From: Ustulina deusta
Taxonomy: Eukaryota > Ascomycota > Sordariomycetes > Xylariales > Xylariaceae
DNA: 64,000 bases
NCBI GenBank assembly: GCA_023159155.1
Contig: JAJNNX010000013.1
Span: 372,001 to 436,000 of the forward strand
Direction of reading: 5' to 3'
Shown here: piece by piece, positions 23,038 to 35,867 of the stretch
Numbering within the stretch: the first letter of the stretch is position 1
How the letters are laid out: each line of letters begins with the position of its first letter
The notes under the pieces: generated by a model
Told to the model about the DNA's origin: nothing
The model's database searches: none
The model's input: only the letters and a program-made list of their open reading frames with translations
Translations under genes and position numbers: made by a program

Positions 23038-24126
23038 ATGGACGTCATTCTCGAGATCTGGGATACTTATGTGGGCGACTATGTCTTCGCCAGCCTTCAC
23101 CCTGCGCGGTCGGTCGCGTCCAGCTATTTCGACGTTCACAACACGACCGCCTCGTCGTGGCAGTACAAGCCTGCGTCTTCATACGTCGAGTTCGAGCCGA
23201 GTGAATACGCATTCATGAGTGCGTGGGACAGAGACTACGTCGTCCGCCAGGCCATATCGCTGTGGACCATCACCGTGTATGCATTCCACGCTCACCGTGA
23301 AGTGCGGTTTCGGTTGTTCTCCTGCTAACGTCCGCCCAGTATCTTCGGCTGTCTGTTATACTTCGTCTTCGCCTCCCTCTCCTACTGGTTCGTGTTCAAC
23401 CAGAAAACCAAGTTGCATCCCAAGTACCTCAAGAACCAGATTTCCATGGAGATTCGGCAATCCATCGGGTCCTTTCCCGGCATGGCCGTACTCACGACCA
23501 TATTCTGGCTCCTCGAGGTCCGTGGATACACGAAGCTGTACGACACGCCCGCCGACGGCCCAGGCACGTGGTATGAGTTCGCGCAGTTCCCCTGCTTCCT
23601 GCTGTTCACAGACGGCTTGATCTACCTGATCCACCGCGGCCTGCACCACCCGATGGTCTACAAGACCCTCCACAAGCCTCACCACAAGTGGGTTATGCCG
23701 ACGCCCTTCGCCTCGCACGCGTTCCACCCCGTGGACGGGTTCGCGCAGTCGTTCCCCTACCACCTGTATCCGATCCTGTTCCCGCTGAACAAGTACGCGT
23801 CCGTCGCGCTCTTCGTCTTCGTCAACTTCTGGACCATCATGATCCACGACGGCGAGTACGTGGCCGACAGCCCCGTCATCAACGGCGCCGCCTGCCACAC
23901 CATGCACCACCTGTACTTCAACTACAACTACGGCCAGTACACCACCCTCTGGGACCGTATCGGCGGCTCCTACCGCCAGCCCGACGCCGACCTCTTCGAC
24001 AAGGAGAAGAAGATGAGCGAGTCCCAGTGGAAGCGCCAAGTCAAGGACATGGAGCGCATCGCCGAGGAAGTCGAGGGCGCTGACGACCGCGTCTACGAAC
24101 ACGGCGAATCCAAGAAGAGCAAGTAA
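23038..24126 (+). CDS. erg3: Sterol C-5 desaturase (ERG3)
   Basis: Two exons, 23038-23276 and 23340-24126, give 341 aa, the usual family length. The intron starts GTATGC and ends CGCCCAG. The protein has several hydrophobic membrane segments and the three histidine boxes of the fatty acid hydroxylase/sterol desaturase family: HRGLHH at about residue 177, HKPHH at about 190, and HTMHH at about 265, which hold the di-iron centre. It is expected to act in the endoplasmic reticulum, adding the C5-C6 double bond to episterol-type intermediates in ergosterol synthesis. The start [18 protein letters not shown] is typical of the family. No lesion is seen. Confidence 0.93.
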
Positions 24127-25476
24127 ACAGCTGGAACCTCTGATGCAACCCGCTTTCCCCAAAACAAACAATTCCTTATCATGGAATCCTCCGGTTTCCG
24201 GGAAGCAGTCATGTATGTATGCACGCACCAAAGTGTGCGCATACAAAACGGAGACGAAAAACAAAATAAACCAAAACGTCTTACCACCGGCAGAGCAGAG
24301 GTGGGACGAACCCGAAACGATCTAATATTTATATCATAGAATGACTAGAAGAGACTAGAGGCCTCGATTGTTAGTAATGAAAGCAAGCTCCCTCGCGAGA
24401 GAGGAGGTAATTGTATATAGATTTGCAGAAGATGTGAAAAAGAACAAAGGGTCTCAAGTAATTATCCCTCCCCCTCCCCCCTATCCCCTCCTCCAATTCC
24501 ATTCTGGTGGCTGGGTGGGTGGAAGACGGCTGGGCAGGGATAGAAAAGGTTGATGTACATCTGGATAGGTAGATAATGGGATGTATGTCTGGCGCCTAAA
24601 ATGAAATGATAAAAGAAGCCCTTCGTTGACTTTAGTCCCTAGCAATCAATGAGGCGAATATGTGAATTGCTACGAATGGTTGTATGGATGGGCTGAAGTT
24701 CAATAAATCCCGGGTTTATGCATTGTCGTAGTGGTGGTGTCTCCGGGTATACTGTGGTTAAAATCGGGGTTATCTGCATTAGGTAGGTAGGGACTTGGAG
24801 AGCCATCGAGCTGTTACTCACCTACCATGAGATTTGGCAGGTCTGTGATGTCTGTAGGGTGGTACGAGGGGCTGGTTGGAAGACATGACTATATTGAACC
24901 CACGAGGACAGAAGTTAAGAAAGAAGATGATATCATTTCAATTGTAAAGTACTATCCTTATCTCCCACCAACTAAGTAGAAAAATCCAGAGTACATCTGC
25001 TATATGTATATGCTAGCACATAATGAAGGGTATTATTATGTGTCATGAAGCACGCTCGTTCTATGGAACGACAGCTCTGTGGGATTAGGCATGTGTAGGG
25101 AAGTGCCCTCATATCCGATTTCTACCTCGCCATACCCACCAAATGCCATGGTTCATGATGTTGCGACGGAATCCCTGGAATTACCCCTTGGAGTACGACT
25201 GCTCCTCGCTAGACCATCACTGTTGCCACAGCAGTCCCCAACCCCGGTAAAAACCCCAAGAGTAATCGCCAACACCTTAGCCAAACAATAATGAAAACGC
25301 GAATGCTCTCGCGTGAATGGAGTGTGATCCCGCCATATGAATCTCTTGATACGGAATTCGACTGCGGGAACAATACATCTAGCCGCTCTAGTCGTAGCGC
25401 TGCCAGCCTCCTCGTCTAGCCTGTCATGTCTGCGCTGTCATATCTGCGCAACACGTTTCTCGGAATCCCGGGCGGA
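24127..25476. other. Convergent intergenic region erg3/DUF2015 gene
   Basis: These 1.35 kb separate convergent genes and should hold both 3' UTRs. A C-rich run lies near 24468-24490. No coding signal is seen. Confidence 0.6.
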
Positions 25477-25854
25477 TCACGAAAAGCTGACGAACTTGGG
25501 GTCTCTCGGCCGGCCATCGGGGCCGATGCCGTTGGCGCTGAAACGTTGTTCCATGTACACGCGGCGGGCCTCGTCGAAGCGTAGGCGCCGTTTCTTCATG
25601 ATTTTGAGGATCTCGGCTTTCGCGGCATCGTCGAGGCCGGCGCGGGAGTCTCCCGAGTCGACGTTGGCGCCGAGGTCAAATGTGTTGCTCGAGAGTCCCG
25701 CCTCGATGTCGGCAGAGAAGCTGTTCGGCAGCCGCGAGTATAGATAGGAAGAGCCTGGTAGGTCGGGGAGGAGAGACAGCCATGAAGTCCGTGTTAGGTA
25801 GAGTATTGTGCCAGCCACGAGGACTATGAACGTGAGGCCGTAAAGGAGGTACAT
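25477..25854 (-). CDS. DUF2015/UPF0357 family small membrane protein
   Basis: This is a single-exon gene of 125 aa. Residues 1-28 are a membrane helix (MYLLYGLTFIVLVAGTILYL), so the protein is probably anchored at its N-terminus. The conserved C-terminal part has DSRAGLDDAAKAEILKIMKK, then FDEARRVYMEQRF and the family ending IGPDGRPRDPKFVSFS. This is the fungal family that includes yeast YCL012C; its function is not known to me. The length is normal. It is divergent from rpl28, with 658 bp between the start codons. Confidence 0.85.
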   Translation of the reverse strand: MYLLYGLTFIVLVAGTILYLTRTSWLSLLPDLPGSSYLYSRLPNSFSADIEAGLSSNTFDLGANVDSGDSRAGLDDAAKAEILKIMKKRRLRFDEARRVYMEQRFSANGIGPDGRPRDPKFVSFS

Positions 25855-26512
25855 GGTGTCGTCGCAAGTTCTTCGACTCTCTCGAAACTAGTTGCGGACA
25901 GATTGGCGAAGAGCGTTCGGAAATGTCGGGATTAGATGAGGCCGGAGGGGGTTGGGGTCTGAAAGCAAATGAGACAGACTTGGTTGACGTAGTTAGACTT
26001 AGGGAGTGAAAGGGAATCAGGATTAGAAACAGAATATAAAAAAATTAGGCCAGTAGAAAGTGAGATGAGCTGTAAAAGAGAGGCGCGTTGTTACTCAGGC
26101 CATCTGTGAGCCGTGTCGAGAGACGACTCGAGTTGCTTTGAAAGTCGAGAGAGAGAACGCCTCCGTAGAGTTGAACGAGAGGGCGGTGATGAGGCTTTGG
26201 CCTATGGAAACAACCTGTCTGACGACAACTTGACACTGGGCTGAGACGGGACTCTCCCCACTGTCTTTCGTCTCCCTGATAGGCCCTGGACAGGGAATGT
26301 GGCTCGTGCGCACCCCTCTTATTGCGTGTCCGCGTTCTGTAACTTCTGTTGCGATTAGAGATGACGCTAATACGAATTAGGCCAATTAAGCGATAACTGC
26401 ACCCACCATATTGGGTCTGGGAACAAGACGAAATCAGAAGCAACGCAAAAAGCAGACGCCCAATTCCGTTGACATTTACCTCCGCAAAAGTCCCTAAATT
26501 CAGCATATCACA
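25855..26512. promoter_or_regulatory. Shared divergent promoter, DUF2015 gene and rpl28
   Basis: This spacer must hold the promoters of both divergent genes. No specific factor site can be assigned with confidence. Confidence 0.5.
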
Positions 26513-27261
26513 ATGGCTTCTTCTCAGGCTTCTGCTGACTTGGTCTGGGAGATTGTTCGTGAGTGTTGTCCTCGTTGCTCAACCCCGCCGGCTGGTTCTG
26601 CAGGGGAGCCAAAACTAATTCTTCCGGATTTCGACAGGCAACAACAACTCCTTCCTCGTCAAGCGCAAGTCTTCTGGCGGTGCTCAGTTCTCCCGTGACA
26701 GCTTGAACCTGACAAACAAGAATGCGCGCAAGGTGAGGCCTCAAGGGTTTTCCTTCGTGTGAACAGCGGCTAACAAAAACCACCAGTGGGCTGGTTTCGT
26801 GAACGACAAGGTACGAATATGACAACCACGAATAAAATACACAGCGAATGAATTAGGCGCTCACATTAGACGAATGAAACAGGCCATTGGTGTCGTTCCC
26901 GGTGAAAAGAATGCCATTAAGGTTCTGAGCAAGAAGACCTCGGCCTCAAACAAGCCCACCGCGGCCATCACCGAGACCGTCTACAGCGGTGGCAAGTCCG
27001 CACGGAGGTCAGTACTCCTCGATCCCCTACTACATGCTTCGGAAGAGACGTTTCGTATATCATGAGCAGGATATGTTGATGCGTTTGCTATGTAGGACCT
27101 ACGTTGCCGTTGCCAACCAGGCTGCAAAGAACAACTACCGCGCCGATCTCCGCCAGGCCGCCGTCGCCCGTGCCTCTGCCATCCGCCGCTCCTACAAACA
27201 GCCCAAGCCCACGCCGGAGCCCAAGCCCCGTGGCTCCAAGGCCAAGAAGGCTGCCGAGTAA
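26513..27261 (+). CDS. rpl28: 60S ribosomal protein eL28
   Basis: Five exons, 26513-26558, 26638-26732, 26787-26810, 26883-27007 and 27096-27261, give 151 aa. Phases agree at all four junctions. The protein has the eL28 pattern: MASSQASADLVWEIVR, NNNSFLVKRKSSGGAQFSRD, LNLTNKNARKWAGFVNDKAIGV, then a TYVAVANQAAKNNYRADLRQAA segment, and ends in a basic Pro/Lys tail. It is a component of the large ribosomal subunit, present in most eukaryotes though absent from baker's yeast. The third exon is only 24 bp, and the gene is intron-dense, as ribosomal protein genes of filamentous fungi often are. Confidence 0.95.
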
Positions 27262-28667
27262 AGGAAACGAGCCGGTATGAGAATCATGGGAGAAAAGAAA
27301 GAGATACCAGTGTACAGGGCACGGCAAAGCATGGATTTTGAGGCTAGACTAGGCTAGGTCAACCGGCGGATAGGCATCGTATTTGCTTTGGTGCAAGCTG
27401 GTAGTCACAATCACAAAAGATTCAAGACTACGGACCGTGGGGTTCTTCATCTCCATCCTCAGTTTCCCTGTCTGCATTCGTGATTGATGTCTTGCAGGCG
27501 CGCACTTGAATTGAGAGATGAAATTCAATGGACGTGCCGATCCAAGAGTGGTGACGTGTGGGAATAGCCGTCCCGACTTACGGGATGAACGGTTTTCGTG
27601 CGGGATAACACGCGTTCCCTAGCCGGCTACCGCCATCGCAAATAACACGGGTTTTGGCATGTTGGATTGTTTGATGGCGCAAACAAGCCTATATAGCTAC
27701 TCAAATACTCCAAGCCGGGCCGATACTGTATATCAACCTCGGGATGATAAGAAGACGAGTCGGAGAGCACGGCTGGACACTAAAGCGACGGCCCTAAATA
27801 ATATCGTCGACAACAACACGCGCGACATATGTGACTTTACAGTAATCCATCATTAGCAATTAGTTGAAATTGAATGGTCCACAAAGACGGTCACATCCAT
27901 GTATGTACCTGCACTAAACACGGTCACATGCTTGTACCTCCGTACCTCCGATTCGGACTACTAAGGTATCTACCCACATGTAGGGACATAAGCATCGAGC
28001 ATCCTCTGATAGCAAGTGGGATGGTTTATCAGCCGGTTTCAGGAAAGTGCCTCAAGCGTACAAGACGTTACAGCCTGAGCCAAACAGCCCACCTACTCGT
28101 TTAGTCCGCCTAAGAGACCTAGACTAGGTACTGCACTATCCACCCGGAATAATGGGAATACCAATGCGAACAAGGGCAAAGAAAACGTGCGGGTGGGAGT
28201 GATTTGCACCGCTAACTAACCCCAGAGAGACATCGGGGTGCAGGACACTTGGTTCAATTTGTGTTGCTGGGCAGAATCCTACCGGACTTGCTGGACGCGG
28301 CCTTGGCGCCCTAAGGTAGGTGCAGCGAGAACCTTGGCGGGGAGAGAGAGATTTAGTGTAATAACCCCGCAACGTTGGCGCATCGTCTAGAGAGGTACCC
28401 ACTGACCACCCCCACTGCCTTCTCTCTTTCCCCCAGCTTTCTGCCAGAGTATAAGACTAGAAAAGGTTCGTGTCTCTTCTTTAGCGCTCGTGTTTTGAGT
28501 CGGGTCGGTTTCCTGAACATCTCCCACAACATCTTCAGCCATTTCTTCCATCTCGTCCTCCTTGAAAACACTCACGAGCTAAGCTCAGCTAAGCTACTTA
28601 GCTGAATTTGTTAACCCCGCCATAGTAATCTCGAGCTCAACTACCCCACCTCAACAAAACAATCAAG
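27262..28667. other. Intergenic region rpl28 to malate dehydrogenase gene
   Basis: These 1.4 kb between two co-directional genes hold the rpl28 3' UTR and the mdh promoter. The last 250 bp are C/T-rich, as in strongly expressed fungal promoters. No coding signal is seen. Confidence 0.6.
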
Positions 28668-30069
28668 ATGGTTAAAGCTGGTAAGAAACCTCGCAAGCCA
28701 AAGCTGTACATGGTCGACGGGCCGGCTAATATCGTGGTCGAACAGTTGTTGCCGGAGCCTCTGGCGGTATTGGCCAGGTTCGTAAACAATCTCGAGACAC
28801 AGTCCAATTGCAACCAAACAGGCGAACAAGCAAACGGACCGCAGTGTGACGAGAGCTAACATTCGTGATCCGCAGCCGCTCTCTCTCCTTCTCAAGCTGT
28901 GCCCCCTCGTTGACGAGCTCGCTCTCTACGATGTCGTCAACACCCCCGGTGTTGCCACTGATCTTTCCCACATCTCTTCCACCGCGGTAAGCAATACTTG
29001 TCGCTCGTGAATCACGTATCAGCATGTCAAATGTCTAAACTACCCCGCAGAAGGTGTCTGGCTACCTGCCCAAGGACGACGGCGGAAAGGCCGCATTCAA
29101 GGATGCTGACATTATTGTCATCCCCGCTGGCATTCCCCGTATGTCCTACTGTCCTCGGCTGTTGCCCATGAAATCGCTCACACATTGACAGGCAAGCCCG
29201 GCATGACTCGTGACGACCTGTTCAAAATCAACGCTGGCATCGTCAAGGGACTGATCGAGATTGCTGCCGACGTCGCCCCCAATGCCTTCATTCTCGTCAT
29301 CTCGAATCCCGTCAATTCCACTGTGCCTATTGCTGCCGAGACTCTCAAGGCCAAGGGCGTCTTCAACCCCCAGAAGCTCTTTGGTGTCACCACTCTCGAC
29401 ATCGTCCGAGCCGAGACCTTCGTCGCTGAGCTCGCTGGCAAGAAGACCGGCTCAGAGCTCACCGTCCCCGTTATCGGAGGTCACTCCGGAGGGACCATTG
29501 TCCCCCTCTTCAGCAAGATCAGCCCCAGTGTCGACATTCCAGCTGACAAGTATGATGCTCTCGTCAACCGTGTTCAGTTTGGTGGTGATGAGGTCGTCAA
29601 GGCCAAGGACGGTGCCGGTTCTGCCACTCTGTCTATGGCTTTCGCGGGTTACCGGTATGATTAACTACTCTCCTTTCAACGTTAAGGTAGCTAACTTGAT
29701 GCAGCTTTGCCGAGAAGGTCCTGAAGGCCGCCAAGGGCGAGAAGGGCTTGGTTGAGCCCAGTTTTGTCTACCTGCCCGGTGTTCCCGGAGGCGAGGAAAT
29801 TCAGAAGGCCACTGGCTTGGACTTCTTCTCCGTTCCCGTCGAGCTTGGTGTAAGATACTGACCATTTTTTCTACCCCCATGCCATATCGTAGACATAGTG
29901 AGTGTATGACTAACATTGTCATCACCAGCCCAACGGTGTTGAGAAGGTCACCAACCCTCTCGTCGGCATCACTGACAAGGAGAAGGCGCTGGTAGATGTC
30001 TGCCTCAAAGATTTGAAGGATAACATCTCGAAGGGCATCACTTTTGCCACACCCACTGCCGAAAAGTAA
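28668..30069 (+). CDS. Malate dehydrogenase, cytosolic type
   Basis: Seven exons, 28668-28680, 28746-28777, 28876-28986, 29051-29138, 29192-29654, 29705-29849 and 29929-30069, give 330 aa. Splicing of a 13-bp first exon restores [22 protein letters not shown], the NAD-binding glycine motif. The central part has [17 protein letters not shown] and [13 protein letters not shown], and the active-site histidine is in [13 protein letters not shown] at about residue 177. The C-terminus is PTAEK. It interconverts malate and oxaloacetate with NAD. There is no mitochondrial presequence and no clear peroxisomal SKL ending, so a cytosolic location is inferred. No lesion is seen. The many 5' introns are usual for this family in filamentous fungi. 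Confidence 0.95.
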
Positions 30070-31287
30070 ATCATCCCCCCCCCCTCAATGCTATGAGACA
30101 TGATATGGAATGATGTTACTGCTGCGTGGCGTATGGCACAGGCTTGTCGCTTGCGCGCCTGTGTTCCCTTTTCCTTGCCTATGCTAAGATGGGGGAATTA
30201 CATCTAACCTACACACACCCCGAGTCGTCAGCAACTTTGACTGCATTTTCTTTTGGTGTCATTTGTAGAGAAAGAAAGAACAAAAAAAGACGCAACGAGA
30301 GGGATAAATCTTAAAGACAGTAAAAGAACAGACAGTCAGGCGATTGTAAATTACAACACAATTGAGACATCAGAGTTGACTGACTGATTGTTTGTGTTTC
30401 CACTTCTAGGCTGTGAAGAGGTGAACGAACTACCCCATCCCAGTGACCGCTACACTCTCTGCCCCATCGAATGCTCAGACAACTTTCTTGTCTCCATCTA
30501 CAACGCTATTCCGCCCTTCCGCTATCGCTTCCCGTTTCTCGAAAACAAGCTTTCCCTTTTCTCCTATGACCCCACGTGCCTGGCGTGGATGGTAGATGGA
30601 CAGTGGTATTCCTTCGCTTGGTGATATGACAGGAAAGCAAAGGGAATAATAGGAACACAAACACACAGACAATGAAGAGGAAACTTTAGGTTGAAAAGAA
30701 GTAAATACTCAAAACCATGTTGTAAATAAATACCTCTCTAGTCTAGTGATAGATAGGTCGGGGAATGGATGAGGGCATGAGGAAGAAAGAGAGAGTGCGC
30801 GACGGAATCCATAATCTCATTCATCGCTCAATTCGTAGTTGTTGCCGCCTTAAGACTCAAAATAATGACGCCCTGAACGCCGGCTTCTTCGCTCTAGATG
30901 CTTTGAATGCTACTCTGTATCCCCTATATCCGTAGCCGGTATCCCGTTGTTATTCTCTATCCTGTCGGGAGATGAATTATTTCCGTGTCAGGGAACTAGA
31001 CTTCGTGTTTCCCTTTTCTGGCTTGCAGTTCGCGTCCTCGCTTTGGCTTGGGCTTGGGCTTGGGCTTGGCTGTACGCCGCTTTTATCTTCCTTCTCGGGA
31101 TTGCTGGGAGTTGGGAAGGGCCGGGTCTCTTGCTTGCTTGTCCGTACCTTGGCCCCGTCCATGCAGCAGCTCACACGGAGTTCAGTGCCCCCCTCCCCCT
31201 GATTTAAGCTGACTGGAGACCCCATCGAAGGTGTTTGTCCTTTTTTTTTCCTTTCAGGATCTCCTCTTTTACTACTACCGCTGCCAC
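30070..31287. other. Convergent intergenic region mdh/trs33
   Basis: These 1.2 kb separate convergent genes. A GGGCTT hexamer is repeated about four times near 31046-31070. The open frame that continues past trs33 on the minus strand is low-complexity and begins in an intron, so it is not coding. Confidence 0.6.
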
Positions 31288-32326
31288 TTACTTGGGAGCC
31301 GCCGGTGTAGTCTTGATCTGGAAGACGGCGCCCGGCAACTCGCTTGTCTCGGCTTGCACTGTGGCACTGATGCCCATGGCCGCTAGAGCGCCGCGGAGGA
31401 TGCCGCAGGGGAACCAGAGGAACTGGTTTGGCATCTATCGTTAGATTCCGCGAAAGCAAATAAAAAGACGCTCTCCCCAGTATTAGGAGTGGGAAAGACG
31501 AGAGGCAGAGAGAGGTATTTGGGGGCGCGGGGGATAGGGAGAAAGGGCTATATAGCTGTAGAAGGGTCGGGGGAGCGTGAGGAGGAAGGAGAGTAAGGAT
31601 ACATACGGGTTGTGCCCGCGCAACGGCCTGGCCCCCGGCGTCGACGCTCATGCGCGACAGCGGCCGGAACGCGTGGTCTGTCAGCACGTAGACCCCGCGG
31701 TGGTTCGTCTTGAGGTTGTCGACTTGTTTTTTGAAGACGAGCATCCAGAGGTCCTTGCACACGAACTTGATAGCGTCCAGCGTGTCTGTGAACCTCGGGC
31801 GATCGCGGGAGAAGCTGCGAGTTTCGGGTTCAGTATTAGTATGGAAGGTGAAGATAGGGTTGAACGTCATGTAGGCAGTAGTGTATGGAAGCTGTAAAAC
31901 AAGAGCCTGGTCGAGAATGGCACGCAGAAAGAAAGGGTTGAGAGAAAAAGGGGGTGCAAAGCCATACCGCTCTACCAGTCCCAACCCAACACGATACCCC
32001 AGGCCCTCGAGGCGGAAAAAGACCGCTTCTCTCTCCTCATCCTCGTCTAGTTTGCTTTTCCTCCCCGTCGCTGACATTGTCCCGGGCGCCGTACTTATCG
32101 TACCAGCTGTCGTGCTTACAGACCCCGCCTCCTCATTGTTCTTGCTGCTGTTGCCGCCGCCGCCGCCGCCGCCGCCGTCGTCGCTCGCCTCCCCTAGCTC
32201 GTTCGCAATCCGGTATGCCATGGGCACGAGCTCGATGAGCAGGAGGTCGAGGCATGAGGTCCCCACGAACGTCGCTGTGGGATCGGAGGCGTTATACGGC
32301 GGTAATGGCTGGTCGAAGGACGACAT
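31288..32326 (-). CDS. trs33: TRAPP complex subunit Trs33/TRAPPC6-like
   Basis: Three exons, 32326-31968, 31814-31607 and 31422-31288, give 233 aa. The family core is split by the introns: CLDLLLIELVPMAYRIANEL, then GYRVGLGLVERFSRDRPRF, FVCKDLWMLVFKKQVDNLKTNHRG, LTDHAFRPLSRMSVDAG, FLWFPCGILRGAL and LPGAVFQIKT. Trs33 is a small core subunit of the TRAPP tethering complexes that act as exchange factors for Rab GTPases at the Golgi. Between the first helix and GYRVG there is a low-complexity insertion of about 60 residues, including eight glycines and Ser/Thr runs; such insertions are common in filamentous fungal orthologues. A short (CA)n tract lies directly before the ATG. Confidence 0.92.
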
Positions 32327-33949
32327 CTTCTGTGTGTGTGTGTGTTGGTTGTTTTCGGAAGAGTTGACGAATGTGATTCTATGCCCGACTCTTCCCCGTA
32401 GTCGTTTCGCTTCTATTTTCCCTCTTCGCTTGCCTCCTTTTCCCCAATCAAGCGCTCACTATGAATCGACTTGGTCCCCTTCTGATCCGAGTATCGCCAG
32501 GAGGGAAATTGTACTCTATGGGATTGGCGTGGTTGGACGCGAGATTGCTATCGCGCTGGGGATGCGAAGGCACGGCTCGACGTAGATGAATTAATGCAAA
32601 GTCTCAGGCTGTTGACAAGCGGTTACTGCATTAGTCCCTAAATGATTTGGCGGTGTGTTCGAAGGTTGGGAATGGGCTTCTTGAAGTTAGAGCTGGAGGT
32701 GGGCTGCAGGGCTGAAGCTCCCGGGAATGCAAGTAATTAATGCATGGGGGTTTGAGCTATGAGGTGGATGCAGCTTATCGATTGGTCAGCCCACCTTTAC
32801 ATTACCGTGTGGGTACCTACTATTATCTCTACTTATATAGGTACGGGTAGGTAGTTCAAGTATGAATCTATCTAACCCAGCATCCATACCTATTGTTATG
32901 ACTTATCAGCAGTGCGCTTTTAACGGCTTATTCATAGGTATGAACTGGTCAAGGCGCGTCGACCTGAACGGGGCGTGGTCAATGATGGGATTCATCTAAA
33001 TAGTTGATTGAATTAATATCGACCGATTTGCAGAACAATGGCTGGGTGAAGTAGGATAACATGCCCTCAATCCCCCGGATGCCAACACCAAAACCTCGCA
33101 AATATTTATCCGTAGGAGACTCTTCATGCAGGGGGGAAAGATGCTGGTTTGTATAAACGCCAGAAGCTCAGGCAGAGACAATGGGCAGAACACAGTCGAA
33201 GCTTGAAACCCCAGAAACATCAGAGTTAAGGACGTGGCGTTTATCGCGCCCCGGAAATAATCATAGGCATGAGATGGGATTCTATGATAGATACCTAGAT
33301 AGAAATAGGGTCTGTTGGGAGTTGTATATAGGCCTAGCACTCTATTCTTGCCGCTACGGAATGAAACCTATATATCGGGTAGCTAAGAGGAACAATGCCA
33401 TGCATGTCATGACAACTACTCAGGACCACCGAAGAAAAGGGAGAAACAACGAAACCGATTACCGCTAACAATGATGTGACCCGATATTTAGGCCTAGTGA
33501 GAGCCAAGGAATAGAGCAGCAAGAACCAATACGGTCATTCTAATTCTACATGGGATCGATTTCCTCGGGGCTTGGAATATGATATTTCGGCTCACTCACC
33601 AGTAATCCGATCGCGCTATTGACGTAGGAGTTCAATCATATGTCGTGAAAGTATCCGCATTAGTCTCGCGTGAAAGCCTTTATTGAGCGCAAATGCAAAT
33701 TGATAATATGTCCGATAAACGAGATCCATCCCTCTCTGTGCCGGAACCAACCAATTTTGCTTTCCTTCAGATGCATGAGTCGTACGCTACCAACGCCTAG
33801 AAGCTCTCATTGCTTACATGCGGTTGAAAGCAATCGTTTTAGTCTGCAAAAATATGTCCATACCTTCGCGCTCTACTCCTAACGCCACCGAGAAAAGATA
33901 GGAGAACGCAAACAAGAAGGCCCGGTTGTCACCTAACTTACAACTGTTT
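32327..33949. other. Intergenic region trs33 promoter / SUMO ligase 3' side
   Basis: These 1.6 kb lie between two minus-strand genes. They should hold the trs33 promoter and the 3' UTR of the SUMO ligase gene. No coding signal is seen. Confidence 0.6.
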
Positions 33950-35867
33950 CTACCCGTCAAATGCCGTTCTGGCCTTTTTTGGCGGTCTGAAAAGCGGCGC
34001 ATCATCTTCGTCGCTATCAAGGGTAAGATCAATGACCTCAGCTGCTGGGCGCTTACTGCCCCCAGATCTTGGGGCACCCGAAAGCTCTCTCGAGCCGGAG
34101 CTAGGTGACCCCCCACTCATGAAGGTTCGAATAGGTGTAGCGTAGGAATGTGGGGTGCCGCCGTATCTCCCATTGCTATGACTAGGGTTATCGGTGACGA
34201 CGGATATATCATCTTCAACATCAATACTTGTGTTGGTGTTAGAAGGTCGAGACTTTTTCGGCGCGACTTCGGTTAATTGAGTCGACCACTGGCCATCAGG
34301 TTCAATTGTGACCTGCTCAACTGAGTCCTTAGTACTCTCAAGGATATCTCTGACGTATTCATCGACAGCCAAATTCTCAAAAGGAGCCGGCTGGTTACAT
34401 ATTGGGCACACCCATTGTGGGCCTTGCTCCTGTAACTGCAGATACGAATTCGCATCAAAACATTGAATGTGCAAGCAGAGAACAGACCGACAAGGTGTTT
34501 TCAGTCTCGTGCAGCTAAGCGGACACTTTAAGGATAGGACGGTTGATGTAGCGACCACATCAGGGTCATTTGCCTTCTTATTCACTGCTAAATGTCAGCA
34601 TCATCTTTGAAAGGCTAAGTCGAGCGGGACAACGTACTCTCTTGAATGACTGTGGTCTTGGCAATCTTCCTACCCCGAATCTTCGTAACAAGTTCGTCGA
34701 CCGACACCATCTTGCAAAGATATGCCGCCAAGTAGAATTTCTGTTTACGTCATGTTAGCAATAGGTGACATAAAGATACTCGCCGCCTAACACCAATGCT
34801 ATTTCGCTCACTGTTGCTGCGGGAGACGGGCCGTGCTTCTTCACCTTACTGGTCAGTGCGTATGTGAACTCGATGTTGTTGTTATAGTTTGAGGGTTTGA
34901 GACGCAGCGAGCTCGTAACGTCAACTGGACGCGTGGTCCCCGGCTTTCCTTTCAGGCCTCTTAAGTTGGCCTTAATCTCTCCGCCGTTGACCTTGAATTC
35001 GCTTTGATGGGGAAATGCAATATCCTGAACACTGTTATTGTCGGCTGCGCAAAACACCATAACGCGGTGTGATTTGTCGTTTCCAAGGTTGGCGAGATTT
35101 GGGTGCTCCGCAACGCGTATAGACAAGTGTATGGTGTTCCTGTGTTGGGTCATTACTACAAAGTCCGTTAGCGATGCCGGCTAGAAACGCGTGTCAAGAT
35201 GGCAGCAGTGTGCTTACCATCACAGGTGCGGATTTCACCGATCCTCGAAAGGATAGAGTAAAAAGGTGACGGTTTGAACTGCAAATCACGCAGAGCCTGG
35301 TGGGCATTCTTGTAGTAATTCAGAGTACTACTACTCGCCGCACTGGAGTTGCCATAGCTGCCAAGCTGCTGGGCCGTACTGGTTGCTCCAGTGAACCGGT
35401 GCGCTGGTGGCACATAGTCGGGACTATTTCCTGCAGGGTAATTGTAGTTGCCACCATTTGATAAGGAGCTGGGCATGCTGGGTTGTGGGGTGTGGCCTGA
35501 AGGGCCACGGACTATGCTGTAGATGCTCTCTTGTAATTTGCGGAAATTATAGGGAGCGGCGCTGTAGTTCTCGATGAGTGCTATCGGGAAAGGAATCAGG
35601 TCAGAACACGGGACACCAACGTGAATGAGCTGGCATGAGATGAGCTGACAAGGTGCAACTGGGGGGTGGATAGAAGAGAGGAGAGAGAGGGACATGTGGG
35701 TGTTCTGCGGACTCACCATTTTTGATGCGATTCTGCAACTCGGCCTTGACGCCACTAGTTCGCAGGTGATTCTGCTGACATATCAATTGCAGCTGTTTGT
35801 TGAGCAGCGACGAGAGGGTGCGCTCTAGTTGACGGATCTCGCTGTTTGAACTGTTTGAAGAAGCCAT
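33950..35867 (-). CDS. Siz/PIAS-type SUMO E3 ligase
   Basis: Five exons, 35867-35717, 35580-35218, 35155-34845, 34740-34638 and 34584-33950, give 520 aa. Residues 8-50 form a SAP-like DNA-binding domain (LLNKQLQLICQQNHLRTSGVK, AELQNRIKN). Residues about 145-305 are a PINIT domain. Residues 328-380 are an SP-RING with CPLSCTRLKTPCRS, CLHIQCFD and WVCPICNQ, which recruits the SUMO-conjugating enzyme. A SUMO-interacting motif, VIDLTLDSDEDD, lies near the C-terminus, next to a PPKKAR nuclear signal. The protein is expected to act in the nucleus, promoting SUMO attachment to chromatin proteins. The fourth junction uses a weaker GTGAAG donor, chosen because it is the only one that keeps phase. The ATG giving MASSNSS is used because the upstream codon is GTG. 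Confidence 0.92.

Noticed and set aside
30977..31287. Extension of the trs33 frame past its last exon
   Set aside because: The continuous frame reads through an intron into Ser/Pro-rich low-complexity sequence; the spliced model restores the conserved Trs33 C-terminus instead.
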